From Atkinsonella hypoxylon (lineage: Eukaryota; Ascomycota; Sordariomycetes; Hypocreales; Clavicipitaceae): a stretch of DNA of 48,779 nt. Position 1 is the first letter of the stretch, and every line of letters begins with the position of its first letter. The stretch covers positions 1 to 48,779 of the forward strand of contig JFHB01000224.1 of NCBI GenBank assembly GCA_000729835.1. The letters run 5' to 3'. Below the pieces are notes generated by a model. That model ran no database searches. It had not been told where the DNA came from and worked only from the letters and a program-made list of their open reading frames with translations. Position numbers and translations under genes: made by a program. Positions 20,246-30,852 of this stretch are shown piece by piece.

Positions 20246-21976
20246 CTACCCCCAAAGAAAGTTGAGCTTTCGCCACCCTCGAGCGGGTGGTTCCATTGGC
20301 TCGAGGCTGTTGTTCGCAATATATATGAATCCCTGGATCGGCATTTGGTCCAGTGGAACTACTTTTGTTATTTTCCACGTCTTGTAGCCAAAGTAAAGCA
20401 TCAGGATGAGAGGTACGTTGAAGTAGGCTGATACAAAGCTCTGTGTGCTCCAGTGGTCGTCAAGGAAGACGTAGAAGCCGCCGGTGATGAGCAGGATAGT
20501 GAACGATACTAGGGCAATCCATGCCGCGTACGGTTGAAACGGCCCCTTCCACGGCAGCTCATCTCGGTTGATGCCCTGCTTTTTACAGCCGTAGTAGAAG
20601 CGCAGGTAGACAATCTCAATGTTGATCCAGTGGACAAACGAGGCGGCGGAGACCAGGTCCTTCAGCCATTCGAAGACGACTGTTGCAGCAGAGGAAAGTG
20701 TCAGGTATCCCAGTAACATGAAGGAGCCGACTGCAGAAACCGAAATCCACGGGGTGCCGAAGGAGTTCGTACGTTTGAACAACTCTGGCGCGTGGCCTTC
20801 AAGTGCAAGGCCGTACAAGGTTCGTGTTCCAACAAGCATGGCTGGGAATACCGATCAGAAAGAGGCTGAGGGGAACAGAGTGGGAGACCTTGCGTACCAG
20901 AGTTAGCGGCACTCCATGCGCTTGTGATGACAACAGCGTTGATGATGGACGGAACAGCTCTTATCCCGGCATTGGTCGCAGCGATGGCAAACGGCGACGC
21001 GCCGGCATCGCCAGATGTTGCCGTCAACGCCTTGTCAGCAGAAGACACAATCAGGCCGATGCAGAGGACGGTCAGGATATAGAATATGAAGATCCTCCAG
21101 AAAACGCGCTTGGCTGCCTTGGGAATGTTTCGTCGAGGATTCCTCGTCTCTGCGCCGACCACAGATATGTTCTCGACGTTTGAGAAGGCATATGCCGCAC
21201 TGACGAGAACGCGCCAAAAGCCAACGAATTGGCCCCATGGCCCTGGAATCCCCAGATACTGAACAAAAGGACCCGGGTCTCTCCAAAAGCGAAACCCAAT
21301 GGGTTCGCCGCGTGGACCTGCGCCCGCAGTGATACATAGGCCCTGGAACACGATCAACAACATACGTCTTCACTGTGGCAAGGGTCATGACTCCCCGTTG
21401 TGTGCTTACCATGATGTTAACACCGATTATCAGCAGGATCTTGAGCATTGCCAGGACAAATTCCACCTCGCCGTACACGCCAATGAACAGGAAATTGGCC
21501 AAGACAAGCAGTCCGCCGAGCAGGGTAATCCACACAGCATGGTTGATATGCGACCAGTAGTCAATAATGACGGCACAGGCCACCATCTCAGCCGGCAGCA
21601 AGATGGAATTCGCGTACACGCTGTTCCACCCTTGGGCGAATGCCAGGGCAGGGTCGACGAACCACTCGGCGTGGCGAACGATGCCGCCGGAGAGAGGGAC
21701 AAGAGCACTCAATTCCGCGATGGACAGCACCACGGCGCAGATGAGCACGCCCACGATGGCATAGCCGAGGAGAAGGCCGAGAGGGCCCCCGTTGGCGAGG
21801 GCTTTGCCGGTTGCTAGGAACAGCCCCGTGCCGACTGTGCCGGCCAGGGCAATCATTTGGATATGGCGCTGGCCCAGCCCGCGCTTCGTGTGCGCTAGTT
21901 CCTCGAAAGCCACGGACAATTTGACGCCGTCGTGGGCGCCAATCGGCTCCGAGCCGCTGATGAGCTGGGTGGACAT
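20246..21976 (-). CDS. Amino-acid permease, APC/AAT family (3 exons)
   Basis: Coding exons are 21976-21410, 21342-20898 and 20841-20246, with GT-AG introns of 67 bp (21343-21409) and 56 bp (20842-20897). All joins are in phase and give 535 aa. The product starts with a 30-residue hydrophilic tail, then the signature RHIQMIALAGTVGTGLFLATG, followed by about 12 membrane helices. Other family blocks are LVPLSGGIVRHAEWFVDPAL, GFRFWRDPGP, AFSNVENISVVGAET and PSIINAVVITSAWSAANS (joined to LVGTRTLYGLALEGHAPE). The C-terminus ends in the common KLNFLWG. The sequence is closest to fungal Dip5/proline-type permeases of the plasma membrane; the exact substrate cannot be read. Such permeases are controlled by arrestin-Rsp5 ubiquitination, and an arrestin gene lies at 45294-46772. 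Confidence 0.92.
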
Positions 21977-22029
21977 TTCGATGCGAAGGCGGCGATACTG
22001 GTGCGCGAGACGATGCGTTTCGTGTCAAT

Positions 22030-23719
22030 AATCAAGAAGGGAAAATGCGTGATAGGTTGCGTTACCCCTCTTCTCTCTAACAAGAGATTTATATATAGTT
22101 ACACCCTTGTACGGAGTAGTATGCGCCTCTATGCTTACAGGGAGCTACACGCCGCAATATACCCTCGAATTAAGCCTAGGTTGGTGGGAGCTATTATATG
22201 GGTTCATTCATCTATAGGCGTAGAATTCTATACTGTTTTTGTCGTAAATCTTTTTGATTGATTGAAATACACTAGTTGACTAGTACCTCTGCGTCTTATC
22301 CACAGGAGGAAAAAGCTGAACTACTAGTTAGGTTGTTGTCGTTGGACGAAAACCCTCCTCTACTTCCTCAATACAACGACGTTGTACTAGTTTTCTACTA
22401 TACATCCCAGCCTTACACCTTTTGTTACGAAACAAGTGGCAGATCCCTCGGAGCACTGCACACGTGAATGGTCAGGAGCATAAATAGCTACATCCGCACT
22501 CCTGCCAGAGGGATCCAACCAAGCATAGTACACAAATGTTATATACAGTTATTAGTTATCAGTTGTTCACATTTTATTTACGCACTTGTTACGCCTTTCC
22601 TTGACACTCCGGATCCGCATAGTTCCTGCACGAATCCACCCGGTTACGGTACGAATATACCGTAACAATAGTTACTGCTTATAACCTCACATTCTATAGT
22701 AGGATTGAGCATATCCATGTCAAGTTTAACTAGTACTAGATATTAGTACACTTCCCGAATTTTTATCGACGAATAACTAACGATTTGCAAGTCTAGTCCG
22801 ATTGTTAGAAAGAGGCTGACCATCGTGTCTCTATAGGACGGCCTGACGGTAAAGATGCGAAGCAGGAAGCTTCGCTTCTCCCGGCTTGCTCTCGCCTTGG
22901 GTAAAACACCAATCTCATGGACTCCAATTCTTAGAGGAAGCGCAGTTCCAGGCAAAGCTCGGCCTTTGCTCTACAGCGTGCTACGTGAATTTCAGGAGCT
23001 GAATGGGGCTGCTGCCTTGATAGCAATTCTTCTCGCTGCGTGGTGACTACCATTGACTCTGATCAATATTGACTCCTTGTCATCTCACCTCAGTGAATAA
23101 GCTGTCGCAGAACGCGTTGTCGCTGCAACGTGTGCGGTTTATCTATTACGAACCACATCCTGAGAGCCACGATGTCGAACCAACACATGTGGATCACACA
23201 GTGCAAGCTAGACTGTGGAAACCAAACCAAACCAAATAAAACAGCGTGAAACGGCGTGAAACACCACGCGATCGACGCTACTCCATTTGCACTATATAAC
23301 TCGTCTGCACCCTTTGGTGTTGACTGATGGTAGAGGCACTGCTCGAAAATTACAGTGGGGGTTGGGGGGGTTCCAGTAAGTCCTAGGCCCAAAGAATGTT
23401 TGCGATAGTTAGTCTAGGTCAGTTATGTGATACAAGGTATATGCATACCCTAAGAGTATAGGCAACCCTTGTCAGCCTAGGATGAATCCCCCGCTGGCCG
23501 TTGAATCGGACCGTTTCTACTCCGTAAATGCCTCGGCATTTCCGTCGGCCCCGTATTCAGACCTCCCAGTGGACTCGATATATGAATAGCTGCGGTTTCT
23601 GTGCCCTCCATGACATGAAAACAGCCAGCCACTCTATCACTCTGCCACTCTGTCCATATTCAAAAGGAAGAGGGAGAAAAACAACAACAGCAGCCCCATT
23701 GTGACAATTTCGGTGCAGA
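22030..23719. other. Intergenic with possible relics
   Basis: 1.7 kb of mixed, partly AT-rich DNA. It holds a frame without an ATG start (22276-22467) containing PLLPQYND, the same eight residues as near the start of the HAM1-like protein 2.7 kb downstream. It also has an LTR-like stretch ending TACCGTAACA (about 22580-22665), a 70-codon minus frame (22743-22955) of unknown kind, and two copies of TACGGAGTA (22110-22118; 23518-23526 in reverse). The last 100 bp are the thioesterase leader. Confidence 0.4.
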
Positions 23720-24391
23720 ATGACAAGTGCAGATCGACCTGCTATCCAACCAGAGCCACCGTCGGACAGCGTTCGGGCGCTTCTCGCTTCTCCATCTGCG
23801 CCACAATGGTGTCAGCAATTGTTCAACGATCCAAAAGTTACCCCGATCGCATACCCACCTACCCGGCTAGGTACTCGCATACCCTTCGTGGATGACACTC
23901 TAGCGACTGAGACCACCATCAACACCAGGCAGTGGTTCCACAGAGACCTTTCGTCACCGCCTCGGGAAGGCTGCGGTGATGGTCCAAGCGAGGGGCCAAT
24001 TGATGGCTCCAAGGATGGCAGTCCTGGCGCTGTTCAGCCTGCCCCCTTCGAGATATTGTCCGTATTTACTCTTGAAAGAGGCCTGGATGGGCACTACAAT
24101 GTCGCACACGGAGGACTTATTGCTACGGTGATGGACCACACTACGGGAATGTTGCCCTTACTTTATCATCCCCCAGGCACGCCATTTAGATCAATGACAG
24201 TCTACCTCAACATCAGGTATAGAAAGCCGGCGCGCATTCCGAATATCGTTCTCTGCCGTGCTTGGATCGAGCGAAAGACGGGGGACAGGAAATTCTTGGT
24301 TCGGGGCAGTCTTGAGGATGGCATAGGAGGCGTATACGCAGAAGCTGAGAGTCTTTTCATCAACATCAAGAAAGAGGACGCTAGACTGTGA
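23720..24391 (+). CDS. Hotdog-fold thioesterase (4HBT/THEM4-like)
   Basis: An intronless gene for 223 aa. The C-terminal half is a hotdog domain: HYNVAHGGLIATVMDHTTGML (residues 125-145) has the N-x2-HGG loop and the following helix with D139 that form the acyl-CoA thioesterase active site in PaaI/4HBT proteins. It is followed by the strand-rich MTVYLNIRYRKPARIPNIVLCRAWIE and a closing VYAEAESLFI strand. The N-terminal 110 residues are hydrophilic and include a Gly/Ser/Pro/Asp-rich linker (82-108). The start is the first ATG after a CT/CA-rich leader. Predicted role: hydrolysis of an acyl-CoA or similar thioester; substrate and location (cytosol or mitochondrion) are unknown. Confidence 0.8.
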   Translation: MTSADRPAIQPEPPSDSVRALLASPSAPQWCQQLFNDPKVTPIAYPPTRLGTRIPFVDDTLATETTINTRQWFHRDLSSPPREGCGDGPSEGPIDGSKDGSPGAVQPAPFEILSVFTLERGLDGHYNVAHGGLIATVMDHTTGMLPLLYHPPGTPFRSMTVYLNIRYRKPARIPNIVLCRAWIERKTGDRKFLVRGSLEDGIGGVYAEAESLFINIKKEDARL

Positions 24392-24989
24392 TATTTGGTT
24401 CGTTGCAGCTTTGAGGCGTTCCCGAAGGTGGTGCGCCCGAGGGTGGTGTGCAAGCATTCGACCTTGTGGCTAAAAATTAGAATTCGGAAAGCTGGGCCAA
24501 CAAGAAGACGGCAATCAAATACCAAGTAGAACGAGAGACAGAGAGTAAGAATGATCAAAAGCTAGCCCTGATACATATATTGCAACCTGAAGCGCGTTTC
24601 TTTGCTCAAAAGAAAAAAAAAAAGAAAAAGCAGTTGTTCAGTTGAAGGGGGGCAAGCGGCACGTCATTGGCCAAACGCCCGACATCCGAAGGCGGCCAGG
24701 CCAGCCAGGCCAATGCCATGCCAGACGTCATCATTTTGTTGCACTGTTACACGCAACTTCACCCGAACCTGCATAAGAAATATTAGTTACCACCATGACG
24801 GATTCGTGACGGCCGCCATTACGGCAGGAGGCTTCGACCTTCCATCTCGGGCACCCATAACTAGTGCGTAGAGATAATTTTTCTCTTTCCTTCATTTCTA
24901 ACAAGATAGCTTCGTCAGCATTCCACTATCGTCCATAAATTGTCACGTCCAATCAACTCGAGCGTGTGTTAGCAAAAGCATCACTCGCC
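24392..24989. other. Intergenic; promoter region of the HAM1-like gene
   Basis: Contains an A-rich run (24611-24632) and GGCCAGGC-type repeats (24690-24715). No supportable gene. The last 100 bp are the leader of the following gene. Confidence 0.4.
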
Positions 24990-27236
24990 ATGTTGACCTG
25001 CTTTGGGCTTTGCGGCTCTGATTATGATGAATCTGAGCGCGAGCCGCTTCTGCCTCAATACAATGATGCCACTTCACGACAAGAGCGTCTACATGAGAAG
25101 CTGCACACATATCAGATGCTGAGAGCCATGTCCCAGGGCTACATGCCATCGAACAAACAAACAATCATACAGCTCCGCACCCTGATGAGTTCCGCCGTGT
25201 TGAATCCACCGGAATGCAGTGAGCTCAGCAACTCGGGACGAGCTCTCATCCGTACCACCAGGCTCTGGCTCAAACAATTCATGGATCTTCTCGAGAGCAA
25301 GAACTCTGAAGACCAAATTCAGGACTTTTTATGGTATCTTTACAAAGCGAGATTTGGGGTGGACGCCACGACCGTTGCCAATTCTGTTACCAAGGGCAAG
25401 GCTAGGGCCAATTTGAACGCAACAGTTGAGAGCTTCCGAACTATCGTGTCTTTTGCTCTACTCAACAAGGATTTCAGGATTTTCTTGGCCGACGTCTCAA
25501 CAATTGCGAAGCAGGTTCTTCGAGATACGGCCATTGCGCTGGGCGACGTGTCCAAGGAAGCGGGCGATAAGTTGGATGCACCCTCCAAAGATATCGATGC
25601 TTTGAAGAAGACCGACGCACAGGGTCAACCGCAAACCTCTGTCGATGATTTGAAGCAGAAGGCGGCTGTGGTTGCGGAAACAGCATACGGAGAGGTAACG
25701 CAAGTAGCAGAGGAAACCTACACAAGCTTAAAGGATCACATGGATGAAGAATCTCGCAAAATACTCATTAATCGATTGAAGAATGCTGTTCGCAACCTGC
25801 GGCAGCGGCCCGATTATACAGAGTCTGTATCTACCCTTTCTAATCTGCTTCAGCGCTACCTACAGATATATCTGGCAATCGGATCGGAGGCTGCGCATAC
25901 AGTGGAGGATTCCATTCAGCCAAACAAAGAGGCACACCGCGCCGCCCATAATTTTTGGCTTTTTGTTTCCTCTTTTGGGGACAAGGAACAGTGGGATGCA
26001 GTGGGCAGGGCATTCGGCAAGTTCATGGACAATCACAAAATGGACGAGAACTTGAATCGATTCGTGGCCGAGTTTGCGACGCTTGTTCAGAAAATGCTTT
26101 CCGACCCGATTTTCTTTGATGAATTAGAGGATCGGCTGGATGAGCTACGTCAAAAGCTCAACGAACTCGACTCGGGATCATCATTTGGAGACGACGCCAT
26201 GGATATCGTGACGGCATTACAGGGCGCTCTTGGTTCAACCGCCGAGGACGAACATATACATCAATTGGCGTCAACCTCACTGCGGCTCATTCATATTCTA
26301 TCACCAGCTGGGAAGACTTACAATCCAGAGCTGATCAACGACTGCATTAACAATTTTTTGCCCTTGATAGTTCAGTCAGTACAATATATTCCAATTCCAC
26401 GCTTGGAGGTTTCCACTCCCGCGATTGACTTGTTGTTGGAGAACGTCGTCTTGCAGCCGGGACGAACAGTCAACCACAGTTCATTCTTACCTCACAATCT
26501 ACAATTTTCGACGCGCAATGACATTGACATCACAAAAGCAAAATTTGGAACCAGATCTACCATGACGTCGCTAGCGACAATTAAAATCGTTGGCATGTCC
26601 ATTGCAGCAGATGACCTGGGCTATTGGATGAATGTGCACTCGGGATTACTGTGGCTGGTAGACGAGGGATTGGGCAGTTTCCACCTTGACGAGCGTGGCA
26701 TTGGCATTACGTTTGACGTAGAATTTGGCAAAGATCGACTAGAGGAGCTCATCACTTTGCACAATGTGAAGGTGCACATACATCGCCTTGATTACACGCT
26801 CAGCAAGTCCAAATTCGCTTGTCTAGCATGGTTCCTGAAACCACTCATACGCCCAATCTTACGAAAAACCTTGGAATCTCAGATATCGTCGGCGCTTGAG
26901 GACGGAATGAGAGCAGTGAATCGAGAGCTTGTTTTTGCCCGAGAGCGATTGCGCGCCACACGCATCTGCAATCCCAACGATCTGTGGACCTTTGTTCGTG
27001 CAGTCGCCGCACGTCTCATACCCAGACAAGACCCCGACGTACAAGCACGCATCGGAGTCAAACCTGGCAAGGGCGTCTTCAAAGGCCGATATGCGCCAGG
27101 CAGTTTGGTCAAGCTATGGGAGGACGAAGGTCGGGATGCCGAGCAGAATGTATTTGAGTATAAGCAAGATGGATGGCGGAATAGGATTTTCGACGTGCAG
27201 ACTGTTCCAGCAATGGGAGAAGCGAATGGGGCATAG
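24990..27236 (+). CDS. HAM1-like (HAM1_N/HAM1_C) protein, 748 aa
   Basis: An intronless gene for 748 aa, a typical size for this fungal family. The ATG at 24990 is the first in frame. The N-terminus has two cysteines (MLTCFGLCG) and an acidic dileucine (EREPLL), then the conserved PLLPQYND...LHEKLHTYQMLRAMSQGYMPS block. A long helical HAM1_N region (to about 470) includes a charged, probably coiled segment around 190-250. The C-terminal part, from about LEVSTPAIDLLLENV, contains alternating beta-type stretches and the HAM1_C block LDERGIGITFDVEF...LITLHNVKVHIHRLDY...ACLAWFLKPLIRPILRKTLE. That architecture has been compared with lipid-binding BPI-like folds. The function is poorly known; roles in fungal cell fusion or mating have been reported for relatives, and lipid handling at membranes is my inference. 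Confidence 0.8.
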   Translation: MLTCFGLCGSDYDESEREPLLPQYNDATSRQERLHEKLHTYQMLRAMSQGYMPSNKQTIIQLRTLMSSAVLNPPECSELSNSGRALIRTTRLWLKQFMDLLESKNSEDQIQDFLWYLYKARFGVDATTVANSVTKGKARANLNATVESFRTIVSFALLNKDFRIFLADVSTIAKQVLRDTAIALGDVSKEAGDKLDAPSKDIDALKKTDAQGQPQTSVDDLKQKAAVVAETAYGEVTQVAEETYTSLKDHMDEESRKILINRLKNAVRNLRQRPDYTESVSTLSNLLQRYLQIYLAIGSEAAHTVEDSIQPNKEAHRAAHNFWLFVSSFGDKEQWDAVGRAFGKFMDNHKMDENLNRFVAEFATLVQKMLSDPIFFDELEDRLDELRQKLNELDSGSSFGDDAMDIVTALQGALGSTAEDEHIHQLASTSLRLIHILSPAGKTYNPELINDCINNFLPLIVQSVQYIPIPRLEVSTPAIDLLLENVVLQPGRTVNHSSFLPHNLQFSTRNDIDITKAKFGTRSTMTSLATIKIVGMSIAADDLGYWMNVHSGLLWLVDEGLGSFHLDERGIGITFDVEFGKDRLEELITLHNVKVHIHRLDYTLSKSKFACLAWFLKPLIRPILRKTLESQISSALEDGMRAVNRELVFARERLRATRICNPNDLWTFVRAVAARLIPRQDPDVQARIGVKPGKGVFKGRYAPGSLVKLWEDEGRDAEQNVFEYKQDGWRNRIFDVQTVPAMGEANGA

Positions 27237-28667
27237 ATTATTGGTGAATGGAAACAACAGGAAGGGGCAAAAATATGTATCGAGATGGAAGTTTGAAACA
27301 ATAAGTGTTTCTTGAGGCAGAAGGAAAGGAAAAAAAAAATCAGAAAACAGAGAAGAAGGATGTTGAGCAAAGTTGAGACTGGGTAATAAGAATAACGAGA
27401 CTGTCAGTTATTGCATAATTAAGCTCTGGAAGGGACGCTTAAGGGGTTCTCGTGACGGAGGCGCACCAAGTGGGTTCGTGTTCTCCGCACCGGCCCAAGC
27501 TATTGCCCATTTTGGCAAGCGAATCGAGAATTCCGCGAATATGCGCAGCGCAGGCACTAGGTTCAGGTACGGTGCACATAACGTGTTGGTGCAATACCAG
27601 TCAGTATTGAGAACAAAAGGGTCCATTGTTCGTCATTAGCCGGCGAATTCGGACCCGCTCAGCATGATCTGTCACAAGATTCATGCTGCTTCGTGGAGAA
27701 GGGCTGCCGAGGGGCACAGGGACAAGGAAAGGTTGGCGATAACGCAAGTCGCACGCAAGTCGCCAGATTGGTATGATGGTAAGTTACCTATTCCGTACCT
27801 AGGGAGGTAGTTATGAGTTAAGTGCACGGAGTACTCGGCGCGGGAGAAAAAAAAAACCGGTGCAACTGCAGCTTTAGGCGAAGTAAATAGTGTAGAGCTC
27901 CTGCCATAAAAGAACAATCGTGCAGCTAGCTAATATAAAGAAGATGCAGAGCAGTGTTTTACACTACGGAGTACCCCGTAACTACAGGGTGAGCCAATCA
28001 CAATCAAGAGACCAGTCTAGAAACCCCGGTCAGGATGCCAAGAGGTGCTGCTGCTCCTTATGTAGTCCGTACTACGGTCCGTACGGAATACTAAATCCAT
28101 ACTAAAGCTTGACAAGGCCACTTAAGGTTTACTTACCTACTTACCCACACGAGCCAGTGGAGAAAAATACCAAAGCAGCAGGAACAACTTAACCGACAAT
28201 CGGTCGTTTTGCCGTGTGGACGGACGGACGGACAATGAGCCCAGCATCTATCTCTTTGCAGAAGATAAGGCATCAGGCTCCAGGCACGGGTGTGATACGT
28301 TAAGGACATGGCCATGCAGATTAGAAGGCAACAACCCAAGTGCCTACGGAGTACAGTAGGTAGGTGGGTTACCTTTGAGCTGATGGACTTGATTGGATGG
28401 ATGATGGATGACGGCCTGCTCGGGGTTCGCCTTTTGGGGGCCCCACCGGCCTCTCTCGCAAGCTGCGCGCAGCTGCCGCAGCCCTGTCCCGACGTCGACG
28501 AGATGGCGAGATGGCGAGATGGCCATCTTCCACTCTTACAACTGCACGAGGCAACCCTGGCGTTTAGAGGGAAGAGCAGTCGATGCTCCCTCCCCCTTCC
28601 TTCTCCTTCCGCGACGGCGTAACGTTAGCCTTTTCTCTCTTCTGTCTCCTCCATTTGTCTTGACACC
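27237..28667. other. Intergenic; upstream region of the PDC-like gene
   Basis: 1.4 kb without a convincing gene. It carries two TACGGAGTA copies (27965-27973, 28345-28353), a run of overlapping GTCCGTAC and CCGTACGG palindromic words (28066-28088), a GGAC tandem run (28217-28233) and three GAGATGGC copies (28500-28522). The final 80 bases are strongly pyrimidine-rich (TTTTCTCTCTTCTGTCTCCT) and lead into CACCATGG, an arrangement typical of highly expressed fungal metabolic genes. Confidence 0.5.
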
Positions 28668-30416
28668 ATGGCCCCCGTAAAGCTGGCCGAGTATCTCTTC
28701 ACCAGGTTGCGCCAGCTCGGCGTCGACTCGGTCCATGGCGTTCCCGGCGACTTCAATCTCACCATGCTGGACCACGTCGAGCCCGCCGGCCTCCATTGGG
28801 TTGGTAACGCAAACGAACTCAACGCTGCATATGCTGCTGACGGCTATGCCAGGATCAAGGGACTCGGCGCCATCGTCACCACGTTCGGTGTTGGAGAACT
28901 GTCAGCCATCAACGCCATTGCTGGTGCCTATGCCGAGTTTGCTGCTGTGGTGCATATTGTCGGCACTCCCGCCCGCCAGCTTCAGGAGACGCGGAAATTG
29001 ATGCATCACACCCTGTGTGACGGAGAGTACAAGCGCTTTTCGCAAATGGCGGCTCAGGTGACCATTGCCCAAACGAGGCTGTGGGACCCCGTCACGAGCG
29101 CACAGCAGGTCGATGACATTCTGGCCAAATGCCTGCTCTATTGCCGACCTGTCTATATCGAGCTGCCTGTGGATATGGTGGATGTATTCGTCTCTGGAGA
29201 CAGACTACAGACGCACATCCAGGTTCCGGAGCCTGAGACGCCTGCCGCACTCGACCATGTCCTCTCCAAGATCATCAGCAAACTCGAGGCTGCGAAGCAG
29301 CCAATCATCTATGTCGATGGCGAGAGTAGGCCTCTAGGCATTTTGGATTCCCTACGACAATTCATTTCTACGACAAAGTGGCCCACCTTCACTGCGCCGT
29401 TTGGGAAAGGGCTAGTAGACGAAACGCAACAGAACTGCCACGGCATTTATCAGGGACAATGGGGCCACAAGGCTGTTCATGACTTTGTGAACAGCGCTGA
29501 TCTGGTGCTAACATTTGGTCCACACTTCAGCGGCGCCAACACCTACATGTGGACCAGTATACCCCAAGGCGGCGAGACAATCTTGTTTACGACCACTGGG
29601 GTCACTATTGGCCTTGACCATCATCGTGATATCCCAATCAAGCTCCTCATGACGCGCCTGCTCAAGACCTTGGACGTGAGCAGGATCAAGTCATACAGTC
29701 CGTATCCAGATATTCCCAATTACGAACGCCTTGATGCGTCATCACCGCCCAGCAATGATATAATCAAGCAGGACAAGGTCTGGCGCATCCTCAGCAACCT
29801 CATCCAACCAGGTGATATCGTCATGGGCGAGACGGGGACCCCTGGATTCGGTGTTCGCGAAATGCCCCTGCAGAAACATTGCCGGTGTTTCAACCATGTG
29901 ACCTGGCTATCCATCGGCTACATGCTCCCCGCCTCTCAAGGTGCAGCTCTAGCCCAGAAGGAACTCATCGCCGCCTCCGAGTGGCATGGAATCAAGAAGG
30001 CCAAGACCATCCTCTTCATCGGCGACGGCAGTTTCCAAATGACAGCCCAGGAGATATCGACCATGATCAAGCACGACCTCGACGTGGTCATCGTGCTCAT
30101 CAACAACGATGGCTACTCGATCGAGCGCTTCATCCATGGCAGAAAGCAGGGATACAATGACATCGCAAGGTGGCGCTACCTGGAGGCTCCTAGCTTTTTC
30201 GGCGCGCCCAAGGATACTTTTACCGCATCCGCCAAGACGTGGGGGGAGCTGAGGGCAATTTTGGACCATGACAAGATGAATCATGTCCGGGGGCTTACGA
30301 TGATTGAGGTGCTTTTGGAGAGGGAGGATGCGCCGCCGGGGCAGTTGCAGAAGGTGCTGGATTTGCAAATAGAGCGCGAGGGCATGACGCCGAGCGAAGC
30401 GGTTTGGTCAGCGTAG
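28668..30416 (+). CDS. Pyruvate decarboxylase-type ThDP enzyme
   Basis: An intronless gene for 582 aa, the usual PDC length. Family signatures are in order: GVPGDFNLTMLDHVEP near the N-terminus; catalytic Glu50 in GNANELNAAYAADGYAR; the paired active-site histidines H113-H114 in LMHHTLCDGEYKRF; and the thiamine diphosphate/Mg motif GDG at 452-454 followed 25 residues later by NN (479-480) in LINNDGYSIER. The reaction is non-oxidative decarboxylation of a 2-oxo acid to an aldehyde. Pyruvate is the likeliest substrate, but indolepyruvate or phenylpyruvate decarboxylases share all these features. The CACCATGG start context and CT-rich leader suggest good expression. Cytosolic; no targeting signal is visible. 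Confidence 0.9.
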   Translation: MAPVKLAEYLFTRLRQLGVDSVHGVPGDFNLTMLDHVEPAGLHWVGNANELNAAYAADGYARIKGLGAIVTTFGVGELSAINAIAGAYAEFAAVVHIVGTPARQLQETRKLMHHTLCDGEYKRFSQMAAQVTIAQTRLWDPVTSAQQVDDILAKCLLYCRPVYIELPVDMVDVFVSGDRLQTHIQVPEPETPAALDHVLSKIISKLEAAKQPIIYVDGESRPLGILDSLRQFISTTKWPTFTAPFGKGLVDETQQNCHGIYQGQWGHKAVHDFVNSADLVLTFGPHFSGANTYMWTSIPQGGETILFTTTGVTIGLDHHRDIPIKLLMTRLLKTLDVSRIKSYSPYPDIPNYERLDASSPPSNDIIKQDKVWRILSNLIQPGDIVMGETGTPGFGVREMPLQKHCRCFNHVTWLSIGYMLPASQGAALAQKELIAASEWHGIKKAKTILFIGDGSFQMTAQEISTMIKHDLDVVIVLINNDGYSIERFIHGRKQGYNDIARWRYLEAPSFFGAPKDTFTASAKTWGELRAILDHDKMNHVRGLTMIEVLLEREDAPPGQLQKVLDLQIEREGMTPSEAVWSA

Positions 30417-30852
30417 TGTGATTTGAGCGATGCAAAAAGCACTTGTGGCCTTGAACTAGTTGAATGCATTCTCTATGGAGACAAGATTTGTCTTTTACCC
30501 ATGCCAGGTCCTGTTTTTCATCGGATGCCAGACGCGAAGGTTGATTTCACGGCGCAACGTGGTACTGGGAAATGGTAGACTGTCTCGTCTTGTCGCCGTT
30601 CTAATGCCTTTTTAAACGATGTCATTCAGGGCCTACGGGGCCCAATATAGACACATGCGAGTTCAGGTCTATTTCAAAGGCTATGTAAAAGTGTATACAC
30701 CAAAGACTCTCAACCAAATCGATGCTGAAGATTACTCCGCAGTCTGATCTTGTCTCTACTGTTGATGTTGTCTGAATATAGCATTGTTTGTGGTTGTTCA
30801 TGTCAGGAATATACAAGAAGTAACAGAAATCATCCTAAAAGGCGTCGTCGTA

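Noticed and set aside
18125..30416. Possible secondary-metabolite cluster (FAD oxidoreductase, GST, permease, thioesterase, PDC-like)
   Set aside because: No polyketide synthase, peptide synthetase, terpene synthase or pathway regulator is present, and the genes are separated by unrelated ones on mixed strands.
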